This document shows, in pieces, positions 35,723-44,784 of a DNA stretch of 64,000 nt. The notes under the pieces were generated by a model. The model saw only the letters and a program-made list of their open reading frames with translations. It did no database searches and was not told where the DNA came from. Source of the stretch: Bdellovibrio sp. GT3. GTDB lineage: Bacteria; Bdellovibrionota; Bdellovibrionia; Bdellovibrionales; Bdellovibrionaceae. A program made the translations under genes and the position numbers. The stretch is taken from assembly GCF_037996765.1 (NCBI RefSeq), contig NZ_JBBNAD010000006.1, positions 367,642 through 431,641 of the forward strand. The letters run 5' to 3'. The first letter of the stretch is position 1; every line of letters begins with the position of its first letter.

Positions 35723-36394
35723 ATGTTTGTAAATACAATCAAAATCAGCAATGACAGCAATACGCTTCAAGAGGAATTTATGTCCATTGCCTTGAACATC
35801 TCCGAGATGCTCAAGGGCGAAGGCAAAACAGTTCGTCCTTTCGTTGAAGGACTGCCTCATTTCTCAAAACTACCAACAGAGAAAAAGCTGCACATCATTC
35901 AACAGGTGCGTTTTTACCAGGAGCTTTGCCAAGGGCAACTGAATGATGGATATAAAATCAGTGACAGCCCTACGTTTACCTGGAGAGCATTTCGTCATTT
36001 GGGCTTGGCACCCTGCAAGGACTTTTTTAGCTTCCTTACCCAGGACGACATCGTAGAGATCTATTCCAAGGACCAAATTCAGCTTTTCCGAAACTTTACG
36101 TTCTTTGACTTCTGTTCTTACACACTGGAGGAGCTATACACCTTTGAATGGTGGAACCTTTTTCAGAGGGAAGAAAAGCACACACAGATGATTCTGGACG
36201 AAGTCGCCAAGGTGATTTCCGGTGAAATCCAAAGCACTTATGAACCCGGTCTGCCTGCCCACGAGCTTCGTGAGATTCGTTCTGCGGAGAGGTACTCCAT
36301 GACCATGAGCTTGCGCTGCCTGGCTCCTGTTTATAAGAATAAACAGATTGAGGGACTCGTTGTATTGGAACGCGCCAGAATTCTAAATAACTAG
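35723..36394 (+). CDS. PAS-like cytoplasmic protein, unknown function
   Basis: A 223-residue protein with a GAGG ribosome binding site. No signal peptide. The C-terminal half reads like a PAS sensor domain (FFDFCSYTLEELYTFEWWNLFQREEKHTQMILDEVAKVISGE, then RYSMTMSLRCLAPVYKNKQIEGLVVLERARIL). The N-terminal half is helical (MLKGEGKTVRPFVEGLPHF). No output domain is attached, so it would act by interaction. Likely co-transcribed with the preceding barrel gene. Confidence 0.6.
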   Translation: MFVNTIKISNDSNTLQEEFMSIALNISEMLKGEGKTVRPFVEGLPHFSKLPTEKKLHIIQQVRFYQELCQGQLNDGYKISDSPTFTWRAFRHLGLAPCKDFFSFLTQDDIVEIYSKDQIQLFRNFTFFDFCSYTLEELYTFEWWNLFQREEKHTQMILDEVAKVISGEIQSTYEPGLPAHELREIRSAERYSMTMSLRCLAPVYKNKQIEGLVVLERARILNN

Positions 36395-36567
36395 CGACCA
36401 CAATTCATTCTATCGGGGTCATGTCGCCACGCAACGGCGACGCCTGCAACCTGTCATTTACAGGGGAAACACGCTCCCCGTTTTCACTTGCCTTTCACTG
36501 CGCTTGAAACATTACTCATTGCCGAGGTCTCCTGCTAGCCTTTCGACACCCATGAAAGGAGCTTCCA

Positions 36568-37485
36568 TTGAGACATCTACTTGTTCTTCCATTTTTGACT
36601 CTTGCGAGTTTCGCCGCCCAAGGTAGCGATATCTCCAGTGATAAAGCCAATATCAAATCTTTCCAAGGTTGCTTTGAAGTGAGTTTCAACTTCGTTGAAA
36701 CATTCCCTTTGATTGAGGGTTATAAAACCACTGCACCTTACCATTCCAAAGCTTTGGAATATGTGGTTGTCGATCAAGAGGCTGACAAAGAAGTGGGTTT
36801 GCAACACATCCTACTGGTGGGTAAAGACGGAAAAATGACACTAAAACACTGGCGTCAAGAATGGCACTACGAGCCGACTTCCGCATTGGAGTTCAAAGGT
36901 AACAACACTTGGCAACAAAGAACACTGACGGTGGAAGAATCCGAAGGTCGCTGGTTGCAAAGCGTGACTCAGGTCGACGATGCGCCAAGATATGAATGCG
37001 CTGCCAAGTGGGTAAGCACTGGTGAAAGCAAGTTCTGGGAATGCACGTCCTGGAATCCACTTCCTCGCCGTGAATACACAAAACGCAGTGACTATCAGGT
37101 GATCGAGCGTCGTAATCGTCAAATGATCACAAAAGACGGCTGGATCCACGAACAAGACAGCCAAAAGCTTCGCCTAAACGGCGAAACTGCGACGGCCTTC
37201 ACTAAAGAGCGCGGCGAGAACATCTACAAACGCGTTGATGATTCCAAATGTCAGGCGGCTGCCACTTGGTGGAATGACCACAAAGACGGCTGGAAAGTGA
37301 TTCGCGCCAGCTGGGCGAAAGTTCGCGCTGAAAATCCAAAATTGAAATTGAACTTTAAAGATCCAGAGGGCGACCTTTGGCAAAAGCTTTTCGCACTGGA
37401 AGACACTGCGAAAACAAATGGCTGGCCGGAAAACAAACTGGCTAAAGAATCTGAAGCGATGATTCGCACCTACGTAATTCAATAA
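36568..37485 (+). CDS. Exported DUF6607-like protein
   Basis: A 305-residue protein starting at TTG (36568) with AAAGGAG six bases upstream; the signal peptide is about 1-19 (LASFAAQG). The mature part begins IKSFQGCFEVSFNFVETFPL and continues with VVVDQEADKEVGLQHILL, LKHWRQEWHYEP, DAPRYECAAKW and FWECTSWNPLPRREYTKRSDYQV. I associate this pattern with the DUF6607 family, seen in marine Bacteroidetes and proteobacteria; function unknown. A terminator follows. Confidence 0.72.
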   Translation: MRHLLVLPFLTLASFAAQGSDISSDKANIKSFQGCFEVSFNFVETFPLIEGYKTTAPYHSKALEYVVVDQEADKEVGLQHILLVGKDGKMTLKHWRQEWHYEPTSALEFKGNNTWQQRTLTVEESEGRWLQSVTQVDDAPRYECAAKWVSTGESKFWECTSWNPLPRREYTKRSDYQVIERRNRQMITKDGWIHEQDSQKLRLNGETATAFTKERGENIYKRVDDSKCQAAATWWNDHKDGWKVIRASWAKVRAENPKLKLNFKDPEGDLWQKLFALEDTAKTNGWPENKLAKESEAMIRTYVIQ

Positions 37486-37489
37486 ATAA

Positions 37490-37521
37490 AAAAACCCAGC
37501 TCTGATAAAGCTGGGTTTTTT
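37490..37521. terminator. Bidirectional intrinsic terminator
   Basis: Arms AAAAACCCAGC and GCTGGGTTTTT (11 bp, perfect) around a 9-nt loop, between the convergent genes ending at 37485 (+) and 37536 (-). Confidence 0.9.
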
Positions 37522-37535
37522 ATGCCTAAAAACGC

Positions 37536-38315
37536 TTACTCGTAAACGAAGTCTGGATAGTAGATTTGAACACGAGCCAGGTATTCCGAAAGAGCTTTGG
37601 GGCTTTTTTGATTGATTTGTACTCCACGCAAAAGATAAGGCGTTGCCTGCTCAAGGGCTACACCCGACTGAGTCATCAGTAGTAAGGCATTGGTGATATT
37701 CGTGGCACTCGCCGACGCTTCACCTTTTTCATCAAAGGAAAATTCAAGATCCAGTGCTTTTCCCAGCACCTCTGCTTTCTGATCCGCAGGTATATCCAGG
37801 GCATGAACCAGATTTAAAGTCATCTGATGAATGAAAGGATCCTGTTTCAAAATAGCATCATTTAACAGAATTTCCTTCACAACTTCCTCTTTGTTATCAT
37901 TCAAATCAGAAATCATAGTTCCCATAAATTCATAAAATTCAGGGGTGTTCTCCATTACCAAACCGGCAGCAATGTAGTGGCGAATTTGATTCACTGACTT
38001 GTTTTTGGGAAGCATACCTTCCAGTTGCGCATTAAGCTCGGCCACGTCCTCGTTTTTAAGCAGCTTTTCACTGAAATACTTTTTATAAAAAGGACTCTGA
38101 CCTTGAACCTCTTCCGTCGATGGCAAGCTGCCTTTAGAGGCTTCGTCGTCAGCACTGACCGATGCCGGGGACCGGCCACTGGATCGAGTTCCCGTGACCT
38201 CCTGAAGCCCTTGCAATGGTTCAATGCCAGCGCTGTCTGGCTGATTTTTTTGCAAACCCCAATAACAAAGCAGCCCCAGAAATCCAAATGATGCAGCCAC
38301 AACTTTAACGTTCAT
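37536..38315 (-). CDS. Single-pass membrane protein with periplasmic domain, partner of the downstream-named triple-repeat protein
   Basis: A 259-residue protein. ATG at 38315 opens a signal anchor (NVKVVAASFGFLGLLCYWGL), then a low-complexity Ser/Pro/Gly segment to about residue 75, then an all-helical domain (VAELNAQLEGMLPKNKSVNQIRHYIAAGLVMENTPEFYEF and on). The start lies 4 bp after the stop of the triple-repeat peptidase-like gene, so the two form one transcript and probably one function, for instance a helper or inhibitor. No family was recognised. Confidence 0.68.
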   Translation of the reverse strand: MNVKVVAASFGFLGLLCYWGLQKNQPDSAGIEPLQGLQEVTGTRSSGRSPASVSADDEASKGSLPSTEEVQGQSPFYKKYFSEKLLKNEDVAELNAQLEGMLPKNKSVNQIRHYIAAGLVMENTPEFYEFMGTMISDLNDNKEEVVKEILLNDAILKQDPFIHQMTLNLVHALDIPADQKAEVLGKALDLEFSFDEKGEASASATNITNALLLMTQSGVALEQATPYLLRGVQINQKSPKALSEYLARVQIYYPDFVYE

Positions 38316-38319
38316 CGAA

Positions 38320-40194
38320 TTATCTTCCCAATTTATAGGACCCGGCAATTACGCCCGGTGTACTTTTTGAAATGTATCCCGCAGAACCCTTCGCATAACC
38401 AATCGAGGTTCCTGCGATCGTTACATCGTACACTCGTCCCCAAGGATCATAAATTTTCATATAGGGTCCATCATTGCCGTTTACCGCAATCGTATGACCG
38501 CCATACTTATTGTTCACATTTAGCAGGTTGAAAGTTCTTAGCTGAAAAAAGCTGCCTGCAGACGGAATAGCGACATAGCTCGAACTTCCGTCGATCGATT
38601 TAAGGCCACGAAGTAAGTTGTCGTAAGAAGTTCCACCATTTTTAATACCGGTTCTTGCGGCTTGCAGTATAGAAACAAGGAACTCATTGACGTGATTCGA
38701 CGACCCAAGCCCTTGTTCTACGGCGCGCCCTTTTACAGACATTGCCATTGCAACACCACCACACCAACCTGTATCCCATCGCAAACTCAATCCATAGCGA
38801 AGATTAATGAATTCCAACAGTCCCATATTATACAGGCCCTTATCGAAACCCAACGCCGTTTGATTCATTCTGGCGTCAGCATTGCTTGCATTGCTACCGT
38901 AGGATTTCACCCACGTCGTTCCTTGCAGAACCTTGCCATTGGAAGTGTCGATCTGTGATAGCAATGGCATCTTGCTGTGAACACAGATTGAAGAACTGCT
39001 GCAGTTATTGGCCGGGGCAATCCCCGTCTTGCTCATGGCCATTGTTGGTAATTTAAATTTTCCCGATCCCGTCAGAAGTGGATTCTCACCACCCGTGGTT
39101 GAAAGACCGTGAACATAGATTGCTTGCCCATTGAATTCTTTCGCTTGCTCCGCTGAAATATTGAAACTGTAGCGATGACCCAGTCCAGAGGTTTTGCAGA
39201 ATTTGGAAGTTGCGGTATTTTTAGAAAGATTCGCCAGCGCACTGCCAAGAAAACGACCTGGTCCAGCGGGTCCTCCGACATACACATGTACATAATTTGA
39301 GCTCTTAGCATAGGTGTCGCACGACCAACCTTGCACTTTGTAACCACCACCGCTGCCTGGCATACTTTCCACTTTTCCCGCGATACCAGGAGTGCGGTAG
39401 TTGCCCGAATTGGTGATCAAAAGATGCGGCCCATTTGATTCCGAAATCCCGTGGATATAAATGGCTTTATCCGGAAAGCTGTTATACCGACTGGCCGGAA
39501 TTTGAAAAGTAAAGCGATGGGCAATTTTACCCGCCGTCTGGCATGCATTTGCCACCGCGGCATCACTGGCTTCCGTCGTGTAAATGTTTGCGATAAAAGT
39601 GCCTGAGCCAGCGGGCCCTCCGAAATACAGATGAACGCTATTCGACTTAGGCACACTCCTGTCGCAGGCCCAACCTTTTACTATTAGGGTACTGCCCGAT
39701 CTGGTGGGTGCTTCAATAAAGCCTTTAATCTGACTGCTTAACACCGACACTTTTCCAGTCGATCCAGACAGACGAAATTTTCCGGAATTCAATAGCAACA
39801 GATTGCTACCGTTGGAGGCAGAGATACCATGCACGTAAATTGATTTGTCAGCAATACTACTAACTCTGCTCAAGGGCACTCGAATGTTAAAACGATGGGC
39901 GATTTTGCGCGTGGTCTGACATAGATTATTCACGGCATCTTCATTGGCGAAATTGGCTGTTACTCCCGTGATTCCAGTACCAGAACCAGCGGACCCACCG
40001 ACATACAGATGCACATCTATGGATTTTTGAACGCTTTTATCACATGCCCAACCGTAGACGACAAAATCACTGCCCTCGACCTTCACTCCATCGACATAAC
40101 CAGTGATTTCACCTGTGGTGGCATTTGTAAAAAGAAAAGATAATCCAGCTCCAACCGACAGCATGGCCAGCAGCGCTTTATTCTTCCGTTTCAT
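38320..40194 (-). CDS. Secreted triple-repeat protein with C-terminal Cys-His-Asp peptidase-like domain
   Basis: A 624-residue exported protein starting at the ATG at 40194 (signal KRKNKALLAMLSVGAGLSFL). Three repeats of about 110 residues follow, each with the signature GWACDxSxxxSxxVHLYVGGPAGSGxFI, a CxT(A/T)xKIAHRF core and AIYVHGxSxSNG; they look like carbohydrate- or surface-binding beta domains. After a linker with SSICVHSKMPLLSQ, the last 150 residues form a C39/papain-like domain with Cys478 (TGWCGGVAMAM), His567 (GGHTIAVNG) and Asp583 (IYDPWGR). It is predicted to be a secreted cysteine peptidase or related transferase. Confidence 0.8.
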   Translation of the reverse strand: MKRKNKALLAMLSVGAGLSFLFTNATTGEITGYVDGVKVEGSDFVVYGWACDKSVQKSIDVHLYVGGSAGSGTGITGVTANFANEDAVNNLCQTTRKIAHRFNIRVPLSRVSSIADKSIYVHGISASNGSNLLLLNSGKFRLSGSTGKVSVLSSQIKGFIEAPTRSGSTLIVKGWACDRSVPKSNSVHLYFGGPAGSGTFIANIYTTEASDAAVANACQTAGKIAHRFTFQIPASRYNSFPDKAIYIHGISESNGPHLLITNSGNYRTPGIAGKVESMPGSGGGYKVQGWSCDTYAKSSNYVHVYVGGPAGPGRFLGSALANLSKNTATSKFCKTSGLGHRYSFNISAEQAKEFNGQAIYVHGLSTTGGENPLLTGSGKFKLPTMAMSKTGIAPANNCSSSSICVHSKMPLLSQIDTSNGKVLQGTTWVKSYGSNASNADARMNQTALGFDKGLYNMGLLEFINLRYGLSLRWDTGWCGGVAMAMSVKGRAVEQGLGSSNHVNEFLVSILQAARTGIKNGGTSYDNLLRGLKSIDGSSSYVAIPSAGSFFQLRTFNLLNVNNKYGGHTIAVNGNDGPYMKIYDPWGRVYDVTIAGTSIGYAKGSAGYISKSTPGVIAGSYKLGR

Positions 40195-40495
40195 TGTATT
40201 CCCCCACAAGCAAGATTATCCAAATCCGTAAAGGTTAACAATGAAACCCGGCCCCGCTGTTTCAATTTGGAATATCAAAAGTGTTCGGGGGCAATCTTTC
40301 ATCCCGACCGAAAATCTTTAGGCCCGAATAGTTTATTTACTCATCTTGGGTGTCGAACTATTTTACGTGAAAAAAACACCCTCTCTGTCGAGGAGATGCG
40401 CGTTCTTTACCTCACGAAAGGCGTTTATTAGGTTTCCTTAGCGAGACGGTAAATTCCCCTTGCGGAAAGTGGCCCCTCTTGGCAAATTACCGCCC
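40195..40495. other. Divergent intergenic region without a recognised gene
   Basis: About 300 bases between two divergent genes. The promoter of the U32-type gene must lie here. A short imperfect repetition (GGTAAATTCCCC and GGCAAATTACC, 40449-40490) is the only pattern seen. Confidence 0.35.
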
Positions 40496-43054
40496 ATGGA
40501 AAATCCTTCTTTAAAACGCCCCGAACTTCTCCTTCCTGTTGGTACCAAGGATATGGCTTTGGCAGCCATTCACAATGGTGCTGATGCTATTTTTATGGGC
40601 GTCCCGGGTTTTAATGCCCGCGGCAGAAGTCACGATTTCCAAATCGAAGAGGTCAAAGACATCATCGACACCTGCCATCTTCATGGTGTGAAAGTAAACC
40701 TCGCATTTAACATTCTGATTTTCCAAAACGAACTTCGCGGCGCCGTGGAGGTTCTGGAGAAGATCCTGCCCCTAAAACCTGACGCCTTCATCGTTCAAGA
40801 TTTGGGTTTGATCCGCTTGATCCGCCAAATGGCTCCTGATCAACGCATCCATGGCTCCACCCAAATGAGTGTCACCAATGCCGAAGCCATCCATTGGCTG
40901 GAGGATTTGGGCATTCAACGTTTCGTTTTGGCGCGTGAGAACTCCCTTAAAGAAATTCACTCCATCAAAGCAAATACAGCCAAAGAAATCGAAGTCTTCG
41001 TTCACGGTGCTTTGTGCGTAAGTTACTCGGGCCAGTGCTTCACCTCGGAAGGTATCGGCGGGCGTTCCGCCAATCGTGGTCAATGTGCGCAAAGCTGCCG
41101 CTTTACCTACGAAATGCATGTCGATGGCGAAAAGCGTGATCTAGGTGGCAAGTCCTTCCTGGTTTCTCCGCAAGACCTTTGCGGTATCAACGAAGTTCCA
41201 AGCCTGCTGGAAGCCGGAGTTGACTGCTTCAAGGTCGAAGGCCGTTTGAAAACTCCTGAGTACGTGGCAACTGCAGCCCGCAGCTTTGACGAAGCCATCA
41301 CCTCTGCCCAAAACAACCAATCCCTGAAAAGTCCGATCCATTTGAAAAAACAAATGGCCACGGCATTTTCGCGCGGTTTTTACAGCGGTTGGTTCCACGG
41401 CGTAAATCACCAGGAACTGGTTGAAGGCACGTTCAGTGCTCACCGTGGTTTTGAATTCGGAAAAGTAATCAAAGTAAATCCAACATCCCTGGAAGTTGAA
41501 ATAACTGAAGACAAAGCCCAGCAAGGCCTTAAAGCAGATTTCATCCAGCCAGGTGATGGTATCTTGTGGGTTTATAAGGACCGTAGCGGAGCCGACGCTG
41601 AAAAAGGCGGATTCGTTTTCGGTGTCAAAGCTTTGTCGCCTCGTCGCTTTGCTTTGGAATTCTCCAGAGATATTTCGCTGGAAGGTTATTACAACGGCGC
41701 TCGCGTATTCTATAATCATGATAAAGATCTCAAAAAAGACGTCTCATTGAGTGTCGAGGACAAGCAACGTAAAAAACGTTTGCCTGTCACGGTTCGCGCT
41801 GAAGCGTCCCTGGGTAAACCGTTGACGGTGCAATACTCTGACGGCAAATACACCGTTGTTGCAGCCTCAGAAAATATCTGTGAGCCGGCAAAAAACAAAG
41901 GTCTGAACTCTTTGGATTTGCGTGAAGAGCTTTTCGCACTGACCGGCAGTCCTTTCCGTGGCGAAGGTTTCGAGTCTGAACTTGATTCCACAACTCCCCT
42001 GTTCCTGCCCAACAAACAAGTCAAAGAACTGCGCCAGAAATTGGTCAAGGAATTGACGGACCTGCGCATTCAAAATGGCGCAGCTCCAAAGATGGCAGCG
42101 CAAGACCAAGTCATGAATTGGATTTCCGGCAAAAAGATCACAGACCGCAAGGCTCAGGGTCTTAAGTTCAATCTTTTACTTCGCGATAAAGGCCAGGCTG
42201 ACGATGTCGCTGAAGCCATTAAAAATGGCGAACTAAAAACAACTGATATCAATTTGGCTATTTTGGACTTTGAATTCGGTTTGGATTTTGCGCCAAGCTT
42301 GAATACTTTAAAAGAATCAGGTCTTAAAGTCGGCGTCGCGACGACGCGTATTTTGAAGCCGAATGAGCACCGCAATGTGAAGCACCTATTGAGCATGAAC
42401 CCGGACGCCATTTTGGCAAGAAATTTGGGCGCCGTTCAATACCTTCAAGCCAATAACTACCAGGGCGAAATCCTGGGCGACTTTAGCTTGAACGTGGCGA
42501 ACCACCTAACAGCGCAGTATTTGCTCGACAAGGGCCTTTCCAGCGTTTGTTTGGGTTACGACCTGAACAACGTACAGGTCAGCGAACTGATCCAGGCTGG
42601 TCAAGCGGAGCGCTTTGAAGTCACCGCTTACCAATACATGCCAAGCTTCCATATGGAGCACTGTGTATTCGCGGCATTCTTGTCTAAAGGTTCAAGCTTC
42701 AAAGATTGCGGCAAGCCTTGTGAAAAGCATGACGTAAAATTGAAGGACCAATTCGGCAACTGGCATCAAATCAAGCCCGATCAGGAATGTCGTAATACGA
42801 TGTACAACGGAACTTCACAGTCTGCAGCTCGCTATGTGAAAGAATGGGAAAGCCATGGCCTGGGTTTCATCCGTTACGAAGCACTGAAAGAGCGTGGCGC
42901 TGAACTGATCAAGAAGATCCAGGCGCACGTGGACTTTATCAGTGGCAAAAAAGAATTGGATGCTTTGATTAAAGATCTGGGTAACGTTGAAAGCTATGGT
43001 TTGTCTGAGAGCCATTTCCAAAGAGAAAAAGAATACCAAAGCAGAAAGAAGTAG
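40496..43054 (+). CDS. U32-family RNA hydroxylase (RlhA/TrhP-like)
   Basis: An 852-residue U32 family protein, long for the class. The N-terminal part has KRPELLLPVGTKDMALAAIHNGADAIFMG and HGVKVNLAFNILI, then the Fe-S cysteine cluster region LCVSYSGQCFTSEGIGGRSANRGQCAQSC. The collagenase-like/DUF3656 part follows, and a C-terminal extension has a further Cys set (SFKDCGKPCEKH). RlhA hydroxylates 23S rRNA and TrhP hydroxylates tRNA; which RNA applies here cannot be read. An in-frame start at 40460 is possible; neither start has a clear ribosome binding site. Confidence 0.85.
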   Translation: MENPSLKRPELLLPVGTKDMALAAIHNGADAIFMGVPGFNARGRSHDFQIEEVKDIIDTCHLHGVKVNLAFNILIFQNELRGAVEVLEKILPLKPDAFIVQDLGLIRLIRQMAPDQRIHGSTQMSVTNAEAIHWLEDLGIQRFVLARENSLKEIHSIKANTAKEIEVFVHGALCVSYSGQCFTSEGIGGRSANRGQCAQSCRFTYEMHVDGEKRDLGGKSFLVSPQDLCGINEVPSLLEAGVDCFKVEGRLKTPEYVATAARSFDEAITSAQNNQSLKSPIHLKKQMATAFSRGFYSGWFHGVNHQELVEGTFSAHRGFEFGKVIKVNPTSLEVEITEDKAQQGLKADFIQPGDGILWVYKDRSGADAEKGGFVFGVKALSPRRFALEFSRDISLEGYYNGARVFYNHDKDLKKDVSLSVEDKQRKKRLPVTVRAEASLGKPLTVQYSDGKYTVVAASENICEPAKNKGLNSLDLREELFALTGSPFRGEGFESELDSTTPLFLPNKQVKELRQKLVKELTDLRIQNGAAPKMAAQDQVMNWISGKKITDRKAQGLKFNLLLRDKGQADDVAEAIKNGELKTTDINLAILDFEFGLDFAPSLNTLKESGLKVGVATTRILKPNEHRNVKHLLSMNPDAILARNLGAVQYLQANNYQGEILGDFSLNVANHLTAQYLLDKGLSSVCLGYDLNNVQVSELIQAGQAERFEVTAYQYMPSFHMEHCVFAAFLSKGSSFKDCGKPCEKHDVKLKDQFGNWHQIKPDQECRNTMYNGTSQSAARYVKEWESHGLGFIRYEALKERGAELIKKIQAHVDFISGKKELDALIKDLGNVESYGLSESHFQREKEYQSRKK

Positions 43055-43098
43055 TCGATAACATCGACTACTTTAGTCTACTCCGGCGGAGCCGGAGT
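43049..43098. terminator. Tandem hairpins between convergent genes
   Basis: First hairpin: perfect 11-bp arms AAGTAGTCGAT and ATCGACTACTT with a 3-nt loop (43049-43073); it contains the stop codon of the U32 gene. Second hairpin: CTCCGGC and GCCGGAG (43081-43097). Neither has a long T-run. They probably act as 3' ends for both convergent transcripts. Confidence 0.6.
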
Positions 43099-43107
43099 GT
43101 AAACCAG

Positions 43108-43389
43108 CTATGTATGCTTGGATTTCAGGTACTTTTCGTATTCACGCAAAACCGAACTCATCACGCCCTTTAAAAGAGTATCGAACTCAGGGTCCTGACC
43201 TTGCTTCCCATCCAGGTTTACAAAGTCCGCCATAATTATATTTTCACGTTCGGCATTGAAGAACGGCAGGTTCTGCTCTTTTTTGATTTCCCAAATCGCC
43301 ATCGTCAAATCACGACGACGCGCCAGCAATGCATGCATTTCTTTATGAACCTGGTCAATTTCCTGACGAAGACTGTCGATGGTTTTCAT
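43108..43389 (-). CDS. Chorismate-mutase-like (AroQ-type) small protein
   Basis: A 93-residue helical protein matching AroQ chorismate mutase: SLRQEIDQVHKEMHALLARRRDLTMAIWEIKKEQNLPFFNAEREN. The Arg of LRxEID, the second Arg in RRR, the Lys of EIKK and Glu of the AERE segment align with the active-site Arg11, Arg28, Lys39 and Glu52 of the E. coli enzyme; the Asp48 position seems changed. It would convert chorismate to prephenate in the cytoplasm if active. It lies 25 bp downstream of rlmI on the same strand, an unusual partner. Confidence 0.8.
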   Translation of the reverse strand: MKTIDSLRQEIDQVHKEMHALLARRRDLTMAIWEIKKEQNLPFFNAERENIIMADFVNLDGKQGQDPEFDTLLKGVMSSVLREYEKYLKSKHT

Positions 43390-43414
43390 AATAACTGCCT
43401 TTTAAATCTAAAAA

Positions 43415-44632
43415 TTAATCCAAACGGAACAACGCGAACTTCAAGTAACGAAGCTCTTCCATTGCCAACGGATACGGATGATCCACGGGTTGCCCACCAA
43501 TATACACCAGCGTCGCCTTTTTACGGGCGCGTGAGAACGCTTCCTGACAAATATCCATGAAAGCCTTCGTGGAAATGTGGCTTGAACACGAACTTGCCGC
43601 AAACAACCCCTCAGGGTTCACCAGCTTGATCGAGTTCGAGAACACCTTGGCATAAGCTGCAGTCGCTTGCTCCACCGATTTTTCATTCGGAGCAAAGCTT
43701 GGGGGGTCTGTGATCACGATGTCGTATTTTTTCTTTTCAGCATTTAATTGCTCTAGATAAGCAAATGCATCGGTGGCGATGTCATGGTGAACGGTCTCAA
43801 GTCCATTGATTTCAAAGTTACGGGCCACCGCCTGGATTGCGACCTTGGCGATATCCACGCTGGTTACTTCCTTTGCGCCGCCCTTGGCAGCAAAAATTGA
43901 AAACCCACCGGTATAGCTGAACAGGTTCAAAACTGTTTTATCTTTTGCAAAATTTTGGATCATCTTGCGATTGTCACGTTGATCCAGGAAAAAGCCCGTT
44001 TTCGCAGCATCGCGGATATTAGAGGCGAACAGAACTCCATTTTCCAGAAACTGAACCTCTGGAGCCAGGGTGCCCACGATATTGGTGCCCTTTTCATCGG
44101 CATCATTGCGGCGCTTAAGGTAAACGCATTTGATCTGCGGGAAGGCCGCCTGGATCTTTTGCGCGATCACTGGCGCATGCCAGGTTTTTTCCATGACCGC
44201 GTGGTCATGCTTAATAACCGCCGTGTCGTTGTAAATATCCACGATAAGCCCTGGTAGACCATCCCCCTCCCCGTTAATCAAACGGAAGGAGTTCGTGACC
44301 GCAAGGTCGAAGGTTCTACGAATTTCTACGGCTTTACGGAACTGACTTTCAAAGTACAGTTCCAGAGTGCGCTTCATGTTGTTGCGTCTAAAAATCGGCT
44401 CATCCGCCAATACCAGCACGCGGAAGCGCAGCTGGGTGTCCCCTTGCCAGATCCCCAAAGCCAGGGTTTCGCCCTTGAAATTCAACAGGTGAATCCCTGA
44501 TTTAAAGGGCTTGCTGTCATCAAAACAGTTCGCAAAAATCCAACGATGGCCCTGCTTTAAGTGCTTGGTAACGTCGCGCTTAAGCTCAATAGTTTTAATC
44601 TCGTCTTGAAAAGTAACGGCAGCATCGCTCAT
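43415..44632 (-). CDS. rlmI: 23S rRNA m5C methyltransferase RlmI-type
   Basis: A 405-residue class I SAM methyltransferase with an N-terminal PUA-like domain (VTKHLKQGHRWIFANCF). The methylase core has GFFLDQRDNRKMI, VLNLFSYTGGFSIFAAKGGAKEVTSVD (SAM site), DIVITDPPSFAPNEKSV (catalytic motif IV) and LFAASSCSSHIS with the Cys expected for 5-methylcytosine chemistry. This is the RlmI/RlmK-like layout modifying 23S rRNA. GGAGACCC precedes the ATG. Confidence 0.93.
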   Translation of the reverse strand: MSDAAVTFQDEIKTIELKRDVTKHLKQGHRWIFANCFDDSKPFKSGIHLLNFKGETLALGIWQGDTQLRFRVLVLADEPIFRRNNMKRTLELYFESQFRKAVEIRRTFDLAVTNSFRLINGEGDGLPGLIVDIYNDTAVIKHDHAVMEKTWHAPVIAQKIQAAFPQIKCVYLKRRNDADEKGTNIVGTLAPEVQFLENGVLFASNIRDAAKTGFFLDQRDNRKMIQNFAKDKTVLNLFSYTGGFSIFAAKGGAKEVTSVDIAKVAIQAVARNFEINGLETVHHDIATDAFAYLEQLNAEKKKYDIVITDPPSFAPNEKSVEQATAAYAKVFSNSIKLVNPEGLFAASSCSSHISTKAFMDICQEAFSRARKKATLVYIGGQPVDHPYPLAMEELRYLKFALFRLD

Positions 44633-44784
44633 CGAGGGTCTCCAGAGGACATCGTTTTATGTCAAATCCCGTCTCATCACAAGGGGTTATCTGTCACCCT
44701 CTGGCAGCTTGGTAAATTTACAGGAATGCCCCCTGGGATGCACAATATTTGACTCACAGATCATTCTAAACGACTCTCACGCCC

